Source of the DNA: Streptomyces hawaiiensis
GTDB taxonomy: Bacteria; Actinomycetota; Actinomycetes; Streptomycetales; Streptomycetaceae
Reading direction: 5' to 3'
NCBI RefSeq assembly: GCF_004803895.1
Contig: NZ_CP021978.1
Span: forward strand, 2,852,001-2,916,000
DNA: 64,000 nucleotides
In this document: positions 1 through 6,571 of the stretch, piece by piece
Layout: each line of letters begins with the position of its first letter
How positions within the stretch are numbered: the first letter of the stretch is position 1
Program-made: the position numbers and the translations under genes
Notes under the pieces: generated by a model
What the model was told of the DNA's origin: nothing
What the model saw: only the letters and a program-made list of their open reading frames with translations
The model's database searches: none

Positions 1-632
1 ACCTGCGCCTCGAAGCAGATACGGGTGCCGGGGGCGTCCTTGCGGAGCCAGTCGAAGACCGGGCGGTCGTCCTCGTAGACGCCGAACTTGTTCGAGGCCG
101 GGTCGGTGGGGTGGGCGCCGCGGGGCCAGGGGTACTTGGTGGCGGCGTCGAGGGCGGCGCGGGTGAGGTTGAGGCCGACGGAGCCGTCCGGGGTGAACCG
201 TTTGGGCTCGATGCGGGTGAGGAGCCTGAGGGACTGGGCGTTGCCCTCGAAGCCGCCGCAGTCGGCCGCGAACTCGTTGAGGGCCTGTTCGCCGTTGTGG
301 CCGAACGGCGGGTGGCCGAGGTCGTGGGAGAGGCAGGCGGCTTCCACGAGGTCGGGGTCGCAGCCGAGGGCCAGTCCCAGCTCGCGGCCGACCTGGGCGC
401 ATTCGAGGGAGTGGGTGAGGCGGGTGCGGGGGCTGGCGTCCCAGGCGGGGCCCCGGGTGCCGGGCGTTACCACTTGGGTCTTGCCGGCGAGACGGCGCAG
501 CGCCGAGCTGTGCAGGACCCGGGCTCGGTCGCGCTGGAAGGCGGTGCGGCCGGGGCGTTTGTCGGGTTCCGGGGCCCAGCGGTCGACTGACGTCGGGTCG
601 TAGGCGGTGGGGGTTTGTGCGGTGCCTGCCAT
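1..632 (-). CDS. dgt: deoxyguanosinetriphosphate triphosphohydrolase (dGTPase), 3' end cut off by window
   Basis: About 210 N-terminal residues of a dGTPase-type HD-superfamily phosphohydrolase, which hydrolyses dNTPs to deoxynucleosides and triphosphate in the cytoplasm. The metal-binding HD signature is visible: His74 in RLTHSLE, then His103-Asp104 in [19 protein letters not shown], followed by [11 protein letters not shown], which is typical of the family. The start is the ATG read leftwards from 632 ([12 protein letters not shown]). The gene continues beyond base 1, so the C-terminal half and stop are not seen. In many actinomycetes dgt lies close to dnaG and recO, but here recO is 53 kb away and I see no dnaG. 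The family call is secure; substrate preference cannot be read from sequence. Confidence 0.9.
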   Translation of the reverse strand, partial: MAGTAQTPTAYDPTSVDRWAPEPDKRPGRTAFQRDRARVLHSSALRRLAGKTQVVTPGTRGPAWDASPRTRLTHSLECAQVGRELGLALGCDPDLVEAACLSHDLGHPPFGHNGEQALNEFAADCGGFEGNAQSLRLLTRIEPKRFTPDGSVGLNLTRAALDAATKYPWPRGAHPTDPASNKFGVYEDDRPVFDWLRKDAPGTRICFEAQ

Positions 633-692
633 GTGTCGAACAGTAGGCGCCCATGGGTGTGGGGGGCTCTGTTTTCGGGCGTGTGCGGGTGG

Positions 693-730
693 TGTGTGGC
701 TTGTCGCGCCGTTCCCCGCGCCCCCTAGGG
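693..730. repeat. short dispersed Streptomyces intergenic repeat-like segment
   Basis: The non-coding stretch between dgt and the chelatase gene contains a segment of the form GTGGCTTGTCGCGCCGTTCC followed by CCGCGCCCCCTA. From memory, this resembles a short GC-rich sequence found in many intergenic regions of Streptomyces genomes. A related segment occurs at 51587-51645. No function is assigned. Confidence 0.4.
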
Positions 731-732
731 CA

Positions 733-1503
733 TCAAGCCGAAGCCAGTTCAGGAACCACGGGCGACGCCGTCAATGCCTCGTCATAGCGGTGGAGGAGGA
801 GCTGGGCCATCGCCGGGTGGGTGCCCAGGGGGGCCGCTGCTATCCAGGGGGCCGCCTGGGTGCACTCCGTGGCGAAGCGGCCGGGGGCTGTGAAGTAGGA
901 GGCCAGGGCTATGTGGCGGCGGCCCCTGGCGAGGAGGGTGCGGACGGCCGTGGGGACCGTGGGGGTCGCCGCCGAGGCGTAGGCCGGGATCACGGGGACG
1001 CCGAGGCGGGCGGCCAGGAGGTGGGCCGTGCGGGCGGTGTCCGTCTTGGCGTCCGGGTCGCGGGAGCCCGCGGCGGCGAGGACCACCGCGCTGGTGCGGC
1101 GGGGTGTGGCACCCCAGCCGGCTTCCAGGAGGCGGGCCTGGAGGGCGTCCACCAGGAGGGGGTGGGGGCCCAGGGGGGCCGCCAGGTGGATGCGGGCCGG
1201 GGAGGCCGCGGCCATCTCGGGGATGTCCTGCTTGACGTGGTAGCCGCGGCTGAGGAGGAGGGGGACGAGGACCGCCTCCGTGTCTCCGAGGGCGGCGAGC
1301 GTGTCGGGGAGCAGGGGGGCGTTGAGTTCGATGTGGCCCAGGTGCACCGGCACGTCGGGGCGCAGGGCCCGGACCCGGTCGAGGAGTGCGCTCACGGTGC
1401 TCAGCGCGCGGGGGTCGCGGCTGCCGTGCGCCACGACCACGAGGGCGGGCGGGGCCGGGCGGCGCGTGGCGGGCGGCGGGACGAGGCTGAGCTGACTGGG
1501 CAT
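733..1503 (-). CDS. sirohydrochlorin chelatase / CbiX-like protein
   Basis: A 256-residue CbiX/SirB-family protein, which inserts Fe2+ (or Co2+) into sirohydrochlorin. The first half has the family hallmark [11 protein letters not shown], with the metal-binding His, at about residues 25-35, and [13 protein letters not shown] carries the second conserved His. The second half repeats the fold ([24 protein letters not shown]), but the His of the N-terminal AHGS motif is Ala there, so only the first half looks fully metal-liganding. Siroheme is the cofactor of the NirB nitrite reductase encoded at 16.7 kb, so this gene probably serves nitrite (and sulfite) assimilation. It starts with the ATG at 1503 after a 215-bp gap from a divergent gene. 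Fe versus Co specificity is undetermined. Confidence 0.85.
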   Translation of the reverse strand: MPSQLSLVPPPATRRPAPPALVVVAHGSRDPRALSTVSALLDRVRALRPDVPVHLGHIELNAPLLPDTLAALGDTEAVLVPLLLSRGYHVKQDIPEMAAASPARIHLAAPLGPHPLLVDALQARLLEAGWGATPRRTSAVVLAAAGSRDPDAKTDTARTAHLLAARLGVPVIPAYASAATPTVPTAVRTLLARGRRHIALASYFTAPGRFATECTQAAPWIAAAPLGTHPAMAQLLLHRYDEALTASPVVPELASA

Positions 1504-1718
1504 GTACCGATGGTCGTGGCGCCACGTTGCCTTCCCGTTGCATGGGCGTCACGAGTGTTTTCCAGCGGTTCACGATGCGGGACGGGGGGTGTGTGAGCTG
1601 ACTTGACCTGCGGTTTCCGTGAACAGGGTGAACCTGGTCACGTGGCTGCGGGTGAACCGGGCGGGTCGGGAGGGCGTCCCTGACTGTCGAGGGGGTCGAC
1701 CTGGGGAGGGACCGTCCG

Positions 1719-2417
1719 ATGCGCATACCGGCGTTTCGCAGACTGCGGCTGCCGCGTACCCGGCGTGGGCAGCGGAGGCTGGTGCAGGCCGTGATGGCCG
1801 GGTGCGTGCTCGCGCTGCTTCCGGCGACGTGGATGTACACCGTGGCGGGTGACCGGCTGCGTACGGCGGCGGATGTGCCGCGTACCGATGTGGCCGTGGT
1901 GTTCGGTGCCGGGCTGTGGGACGGGGAGCCCTCGCCGTATCTCGCGCACCGGCTCGACGCGGCGGCGAAGCTGTACCGGGAGGGGCGGGTGGAGGTGGTG
2001 CTCGTCACCGGGGACAACAGCCGCGAGGACTACGACGAGCCGGACGCGATGCGCGTGTACCTGACGCGGCACGGGGTGCCCGACGGGCGGATCGTCAGTG
2101 ACTACGCGGGGTTCGACACCTGGGACTCGTGCGTGCGCGCGAAAAAGATCTTCGGGGTGGACGAGGCCGTGCTGATCAGCCAGGGCTTCCACATCCGGCG
2201 GGCCGTGGCGCTGTGCGAGGCGGCGGGGGTCACCTCGTACGGGGTCGGGGTGGACGCCGTGCACGACGCGACCTGGTACTACGGGGGCGCCCGGGAGATC
2301 CTCGCCGCCGGGAAGGCCGCTCTGGACGCGGTGTTCCGGCCGGATCCACGGTTCCTCGGGCCGCGGGAGCCAGGGGTGCACAGGGCGTTGGCCAAGGCCG
2401 AAGGGACGCTCGGATGA
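1719..2417 (+). CDS. SanA/YdcF-family membrane-anchored protein (DUF218)
   Basis: A 232-residue protein with a basic N-terminus and one membrane segment (about residues 28-45, VMAGCVLALLPATWMYTVAG), followed by a DUF218 domain. Family features are DVAVVFGAGLWDG, the LDAAAKLYREGRVEVVLVTGDNS block, TRHGVPDGRIVSDYAGFDTWDSCVRAKKIF and QGFHIRRAVALCE. E. coli SanA, of the same type, affects envelope permeability to vancomycin at high temperature; the biochemical activity is not well defined. The domain should face outwards. The gene stands alone and divergent from the chelatase gene, with a hairpin downstream. The family is certain, the function is not. Confidence 0.8.
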   Translation: MRIPAFRRLRLPRTRRGQRRLVQAVMAGCVLALLPATWMYTVAGDRLRTAADVPRTDVAVVFGAGLWDGEPSPYLAHRLDAAAKLYREGRVEVVLVTGDNSREDYDEPDAMRVYLTRHGVPDGRIVSDYAGFDTWDSCVRAKKIFGVDEAVLISQGFHIRRAVALCEAAGVTSYGVGVDAVHDATWYYGGAREILAAGKAALDAVFRPDPRFLGPREPGVHRALAKAEGTLG

Positions 2418-2575
2418 ATCCGGGCTTTCCCCGCCGGCGGGTTGCGCCGGTGATGGCCGCCGCGGGTGCGCCGGAGCCGGATGCGCCAAGCTCGGCGCTT
2501 TCGGCGCCGGGTGGGCGGACACCATACGAGTGCTGATCCGGGGCGTGTCCTGACCGGGCACGGCCCCTGAACGCG

Positions 2576-2623
2576 GCCGGGGGCGGGAGCGCGGCCGGTG
2601 TGCTCCGCGCGTCCCGCCCCGGC
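2576..2623. terminator. shared terminator-like hairpin between converging genes
   Basis: The inverted repeat GCCGGGGGCGGGA (2576-2588) pairs with TCCCGCCCCGGC (2612-2623), with one bulged G. It lies between the stop of the SanA-like gene and the stop of the leftward enoyl-CoA hydratase gene, so it could serve both transcripts. Confidence 0.5.
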
Positions 2624-2625
2624 TG

Positions 2626-3393
2626 TCAGCGCCCTCGGAAGGCCGGTGGGCGCTTCTCCAGGAACGCCGTCATCCCCTCCTTCTGGTCGTCGGTGGCGAA
2701 CAGGGCGTGGAAGACGTGGCGTTCGAAGCGGACGCCGTCGCGCAGGCCGGTCTCCAGGGCCCGGTCGACGCACTCGCGGGCCGCCCTGACCGCCGCGCGG
2801 CCGTAGGAGGCGATCGCCGCCGCCGCTTCGAGGGCCTCGGGCAGGACCCGGTCGTCCGGGACCACGCGGGAGACGAGACCGCAGCGTCCAGCCTCCCGTG
2901 CGTCCATCGTGCGGCCGGTGAGCACCAGGTCCATGGCCTTGGCCCGGCCGACGAGGCGGGTCAGCCGCTGGGTGCCGCCGATGCCGGGGATCACGCCCAG
3001 CTTGATCTCGGGCTGGCCGAAGACCGCCGACTCCCCCGCGACGACCAGGTCGCACATCATGGCCAGCTCGCAACCGCCGCCCAGGGCGTGTCCGTTGACG
3101 GCCGCGATCTTCGGGGTGCGGAGGTCCGCGAACTCCTCCCAGCCGGCGAAGTAGTCCTCGGCCGCCATGTCGGCGGCCGACTTCCCGGCCATCTCCTTGA
3201 TGTCGGCGCCGGCGGCGAAGACCGTGTCCGAGCCGGTGACGACGAAGCAGCCGGTTCCGGGGTCCGTGTCCAACGGGCGGAGCACGTCGAGGAGTTCGGT
3301 GAGGAGCTCACTGCTGAGCGCGTTGCGGACGTGCGGGCGGTGCAGGCGCACGGTCACCACTCGGCCGTGCCGTTCCACCTTCAGATGGTTCAT
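2626..3393 (-). CDS. enoyl-CoA hydratase/isomerase (crotonase) family protein
   Basis: A 255-residue crotonase. The oxyanion-hole and acyl-CoA signatures are present (AAGADIKEM near residue 60; GHALGGGCELAM near 100). Both acidic residues expected of a true syn-hydratase are there: Glu in GGGCELAM and Glu in FGQPEIKLGVIPGIGGTQRL. It should hydrate 2-enoyl-CoA thioesters in the cytoplasm. It starts 34 bp after the membrane flavoprotein gene on the same strand and is therefore probably the third gene of the operon beginning at 6201. Its placement with an adenylating enzyme suggests work on a CoA- or carrier-bound acyl chain, but this is inference; it may simply be a beta-oxidation enzyme. Confidence 0.85.
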   Translation of the reverse strand: MNHLKVERHGRVVTVRLHRPHVRNALSSELLTELLDVLRPLDTDPGTGCFVVTGSDTVFAAGADIKEMAGKSAADMAAEDYFAGWEEFADLRTPKIAAVNGHALGGGCELAMMCDLVVAGESAVFGQPEIKLGVIPGIGGTQRLTRLVGRAKAMDLVLTGRTMDAREAGRCGLVSRVVPDDRVLPEALEAAAAIASYGRAAVRAARECVDRALETGLRDGVRFERHVFHALFATDDQKEGMTAFLEKRPPAFRGR

Positions 3394-3427
3394 CCGTCTT
3401 CTCCTTCCAAGCGATGACGAGTCGAGG

Positions 3428-4684
3428 TCACGAGTCCCAGATCGCGCCGTACGCCGGGATGCCCCGCCGTTCCAGGCCGTGGACCACCTGCCAGGTCAGC
3501 TTCTTGTTGGAGATGCAGATGACCGCCTCCGCGCCGGAGTCCCGGTAGGCCTCGTGGGCGAGGCGCATCATGTCGGGTTTGCCGTGCCGGGAGGTGTCCC
3601 AGACCAGGGCGTGCGGCTGGACGGCGAGGATCTCGTCGACCAGGGCGTCGCCGTAGGTGGCTCGGGGGTCGCGGGTCGCCCAGACCAGTCGGGAGGGCAC
3701 CTGGGCGGCGAGCAGGTGGGGCAGGCAGGGGCCGATGCCGCTGCCGGTGGCGACGTAGACCACCTTGGTGAACAGGACCTCGATGTTGGCGACGCCGGCC
3801 GTGGTGATGCCCTTGACCCATATCCGCTCGGGCAGGTCGTCGATGAAGGAGCCGGTCCAGTCGCCGGCCCGGGAGATCGTGAGCCGGAAGCCGGACTCGC
3901 CGGGGGTGGGGACGTTGGCGAAGGAGTGCCATTCCTTCAGCGGGTGGCGGCTGATCGCGGTGGAGGAACCCGCGAAGGGGGTCTCGCCGTGGTCGAAGCG
4001 GGCCAGGACGACGTGGGAGGAGGGGCGTTCGAGGCGGACGTTCACCTTGCGCAGCCGCAGCCAGGGCAGGGCGACGCTGAAGGTGACCAGCGCGAGCACG
4101 CCGACCTCCCAGGGGCCCGGCGACGACAGCAGCGTGTGCGTCCAGAACAGGGCCAGGGCCGCCCAGCCGCCGAAGCGGTGGATCTTCTCGAAGTGGTCGT
4201 GGTGGCGGGAGCGGAAGGGCGGCAGGGCGGTGGCGATGACGAGCGCGAGGAGGGCGATCAGCGTCCAGCCCACGGCCATGAGGGGGCCGCTCGGCGTGGT
4301 GATCGTCAGCGCCAGGAACCAGGCCGTGCCCGCCAGCGCCCCGCCGACGTGCAGTCCGCCGAAGTGGTACACCTTGCCGAGCGTCCAGCGGACCCGCAGC
4401 GGCCAGCTCGTCGGCGCCGAAGTCGCCAGCCGGAACAGCAGGTTGACAACGTACTGCTGGCGTACGAGGACGGCGAGGGCGAGGTTGGCGAGGGCCGCGT
4501 GCCCGAGGGTGGGCGCGGACAGCGGCCAAGCGGTCGCCGCGAAGGCCGCGTTGGCCAGCAGGACCAGGGCCGCCAAGCGGTTGTAGTGCATCAGCCGGGG
4601 GTGCTTGAGGAGGCGGCGGTGGGCGGGGAGGAGCGGCGGGAGTGCGCCGGTGCCCGGGTGGGTCCGAGGAGGGGACGTGGTCAT
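3428..4684 (-). CDS. TmpA/TmpL-like membrane flavoprotein (ferric-reductase-like TM plus FAD/NAD domain)
   Basis: A 418-residue protein starting at ATG 4684, which overlaps the stop of the upstream adenylation gene by 4 bp (ATGA). Residues about 40-195 hold several hydrophobic helices with histidines suited to heme ligation (KVYHFGGLHVGG; HHDHFEKIHRFGGWAALALFWTHT). The soluble C-terminal half contains an FAD/NAD-type module with VVYVATGSGIGPCLPHLL near residue 310 and ends in AVICISNKKLTWQVVHGLERRGIPAYGAIWDS. This resembles, from memory, the C-terminal half of the fungal redox-developmental proteins TmpA and TmpL, which are transmembrane flavoproteins. In TmpL an AMP-binding domain is fused upstream; here it is the preceding gene. 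Electron transfer across or at the membrane is likely; donor, acceptor and physiological role are unknown. Confidence 0.7.
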   Translation of the reverse strand: MTTSPPRTHPGTGALPPLLPAHRRLLKHPRLMHYNRLAALVLLANAAFAATAWPLSAPTLGHAALANLALAVLVRQQYVVNLLFRLATSAPTSWPLRVRWTLGKVYHFGGLHVGGALAGTAWFLALTITTPSGPLMAVGWTLIALLALVIATALPPFRSRHHDHFEKIHRFGGWAALALFWTHTLLSSPGPWEVGVLALVTFSVALPWLRLRKVNVRLERPSSHVVLARFDHGETPFAGSSTAISRHPLKEWHSFANVPTPGESGFRLTISRAGDWTGSFIDDLPERIWVKGITTAGVANIEVLFTKVVYVATGSGIGPCLPHLLAAQVPSRLVWATRDPRATYGDALVDEILAVQPHALVWDTSRHGKPDMMRLAHEAYRDSGAEAVICISNKKLTWQVVHGLERRGIPAYGAIWDS

Positions 4685-6201
4685 CGCGCCACCGCCACGC
4701 GCTCCTCGATCATGTGCAGCAGCGCCTGTTTGTCGACCTTGCCGCGGTCGGTCCCGGGGAGGAAGGCCAGCGGCAGGACCTGCTCGGGGACGCAGTAGTA
4801 GGGCAGGGCGTCCGCGACCGCGCGGCGTGCCGCCTCCGGGTCGACATCCGCCGGGCAGACGAAGGAGACCAGGGTGCGGGCGTCGCGTTTCAGGGTGACG
4901 GCCCGGGTGCAGCCGGCGGCCGACTCCAGGACCGAGGAGACGGAGTCCAGCTCGACGCGGAAGCCGCGCACCTTGACCTGGTCGTCGGTGCGGCCCAGGT
5001 GCTCCAGCTCGCCCCCGGGGGTCCAGCGGCCGAGGTCGCGGGTGCGGAACATGCGGCGGCCACCGCCGAGGAACGGGTCGGGGGCGTAGCGCTCGGCGTT
5101 GAGGGCGTCGTCGCCGAGGTAGCCGGCGGAGACGCAGTCGCCGCCGGCCCACATCTCGCCGGGCTCGCCGACGGGCAGGGGGCGGCGGTCGGCGTCGAGG
5201 ACGTAGACCGTGTTGTTGGGCGTGGGGCGGCCGATGGTGAGCAGTGGGGCGGACGGGTCGTGGCGGCTCATCGTGTTGACGATCGTCGTCTCCGTCGGGC
5301 CGCAGCCGTTGAAGAAGGCGGCGTGCCGGGCCCACCGGTCGGCCAGCGGGCGCGGGCAGGGCTCCCCGGCGACGGCGACCGTGCGCACCCGCGGGCAGGC
5401 GGCCGGGTCGAGGCCGGACAGCACGGTCGGCGTCGCGACGATCACGTCCGCCGTGCGGGCCGCGGCGGCGGGGTCCTTGCCGCGGATGAGGAGCGTGCCG
5501 CCCTGGGTGAGGCAGCCGAGGATCTCCCAGGCGGCCATGTCGAAGGCGATGTTGAGGAGCTGGGCGACCCGGTCGCCGGGCCGGACGCCCAGGCCGCCCG
5601 GGGCGGTGAGCAGGAGGTTGGCGACGTTGCGGTGGGTGACCTTCACGCCGTTGGGGTGGCCGGTGGTGCCGGAGGTGAACAGGACGTAGCAGCCGTCGTC
5701 GCCGGTGACCCGGACGCGCGGGGGCGGGGCGTACGGCAGTGGCTCGTCGAGCGGGAGCAGCAGATGGCCGTCCGGCAGGGGCACGCGGTGGGCGTGCTCG
5801 GCGACTGTGAGGACGACCCGGGTCCGGGCGGTGCGGATGACGTGGGTGAGCTGGGCCGGGGGCGTGAGGCCGATGTCCTGCGGGACGTAGGCGGCGCCGG
5901 CCTTCAGGATGCCGAGCAGGCCGACCAGCATCGGGATCGAGCGGCGGACGAACAGGCCGACGTGGTCGCCGGGGCGGACGCCCTCGCGGACCAGGCGGGC
6001 GGCGAGGGCGCCGGCGTGCCGGTCGAGCTCGCCGTAGGTGATGCGGGCGCCCTGGTGCTCGGCGGCCATGGCGTGCGGGGTGGCCGTGGCGTGCCGGGCG
6101 ACGGCGTGGTGCAGGAGCGGGTCGGGGACGGGGACGGTCGGGCCCCGGCCGTACTGCCGGAAGAGCCGCTGGTCGTGGGGGGTCAAGTGGCGCAGAGGCA
6201 T
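4681..6201 (-). CDS. stand-alone NRPS-type adenylation (AMP-binding) enzyme
   Basis: A 506-residue adenylate-forming enzyme with the core motifs in order: A3 TSGTTGHPNG near residue 178 (the usual PKG Lys is Asn), A4 FDMAAWEI near 216, A5 FFNGCGPTETTI near 296, A7/A8 FRTRDLGRW and GRTDDQVKVRGFRVEL, and A10 GTDRGKVDKQ near 488 with the catalytic Lys. Asp in FDMAAWEI aligns with Asp235 of GrsA PheA, which in NRPS domains binds the alpha-amino group, so an amino acid is the likely substrate. There is no carrier, condensation or reductase domain. The SD-like AGGAGG lies 10 nt before ATG 6201. It is first gene of a coupled operon with a membrane flavoprotein, and divergent from nasA. Confidence 0.85.
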   Translation of the reverse strand: MPLRHLTPHDQRLFRQYGRGPTVPVPDPLLHHAVARHATATPHAMAAEHQGARITYGELDRHAGALAARLVREGVRPGDHVGLFVRRSIPMLVGLLGILKAGAAYVPQDIGLTPPAQLTHVIRTARTRVVLTVAEHAHRVPLPDGHLLLPLDEPLPYAPPPRVRVTGDDGCYVLFTSGTTGHPNGVKVTHRNVANLLLTAPGGLGVRPGDRVAQLLNIAFDMAAWEILGCLTQGGTLLIRGKDPAAAARTADVIVATPTVLSGLDPAACPRVRTVAVAGEPCPRPLADRWARHAAFFNGCGPTETTIVNTMSRHDPSAPLLTIGRPTPNNTVYVLDADRRPLPVGEPGEMWAGGDCVSAGYLGDDALNAERYAPDPFLGGGRRMFRTRDLGRWTPGGELEHLGRTDDQVKVRGFRVELDSVSSVLESAAGCTRAVTLKRDARTLVSFVCPADVDPEAARRAVADALPYYCVPEQVLPLAFLPGTDRGKVDKQALLHMIEERVAVAR

Positions 6202-6395
6202 GGTCGGGTGGCCTCCTGGCTGTTTCGAGGTCGGATTGCCACCTGCGGCGGAGCCGCGGGTGGATGCAGCCGTGAGCGGCGGGCATGCCCGGGTGTCGAA
6301 CGCCGTGCGGAGTCGTGCGAGCGCTGCGCGTAGCGAGAGCGTAGTGCGGCTGCTTCAACTCTCAACGAGGTTGGATCGGCCAAGAAAGGAACGCA

Positions 6396-6458
6396 ATGAG
6401 CCACATGTGGCGTTTCTGGTCCCAGGGGCAACGTCAGTGCCGGTCGGCGACGACCTGA
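6396..6458 (+). CDS. possible 20-residue leader peptide upstream of nasA
   Basis: A short ORF, ATG 6396 to TGA 6456-6458, encodes a 20-residue peptide beginning MSHMWRFWSQGQRQCR. It is preceded by AAGAAAGGAACGCA, a purine-rich Shine-Dalgarno at good spacing and better than many start sites in this window. It ends 113 bp before nasA. The peptide carries two Trp and one Cys but no obvious run of a regulatory amino acid. It may be a leader peptide, a small protein, or chance. Confidence 0.3.
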   Translation: MSHMWRFWSQGQRQCRSATT

Positions 6459-6510
6459 AGGTGGGCAGGCGTGTGCCTCACGCGGGCGGGGCGGTGGCGG
6501 GGAGGTTGCC

Positions 6511-6559
6511 GTCCCGGCCGCGTAACAGGGAACCGTCCCGGGCGTAACACGGCCGACGC
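6511..6559 (+). promoter_or_regulatory. candidate GlnR-binding site upstream of nasA
   Basis: Two GTAAC pentamers at 6522-6526 and 6544-6548 are spaced exactly 22 bp, the period of the a- and b-halves of actinobacterial GlnR boxes (gTnAC-n6-GaAAC repeats). Partial half-sites sit in register: GTCCC at 6511-6515 and GACGC at 6555-6559. The site ends 12 bp before the nasA ATG. The intervening GAAAC half-site is poor (CCGTC), so this is a plausible rather than perfect match. Confidence 0.5.
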
Positions 6560-6571
6560 ACGCTGAACGGT

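Larger units (their letters stand above)
6202..6571. promoter_or_regulatory. 370-bp divergent control region between adenylation operon and nasA
   Basis: No long gene fits here. The interval must hold the promoters of both divergent transcripts. It contains a 21-codon ORF with a strong ribosome-binding site (6396-6458) and GTAAC repeats resembling a GlnR site next to nasA (6511-6559), both listed separately. The remainder is GC-rich with no clear hairpin. Confidence 0.6.

Noticed and set aside
1504-1560. GCAAC/CCACG/GGTAC elements at 11-bp steps upstream of the chelatase gene, considered as a GlnR box
   Set aside because: The half-sites match the GlnR consensus poorly; only the spacing is suggestive.
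1615-1660. GTTCACC-like repeats upstream of the SanA-like gene, considered as a PHO box
   Set aside because: The repeats are 9 and 24 bp apart rather than the 11-bp spacing PhoP needs.
3428-6358. A 976-residue frame that could fuse a long N-terminus to the membrane flavoprotein
   Set aside because: The N-terminal part is an Arg/Pro-rich shadow of the adenylation gene. The adenylation enzyme reads in a different frame and the real start is ATG 4684.
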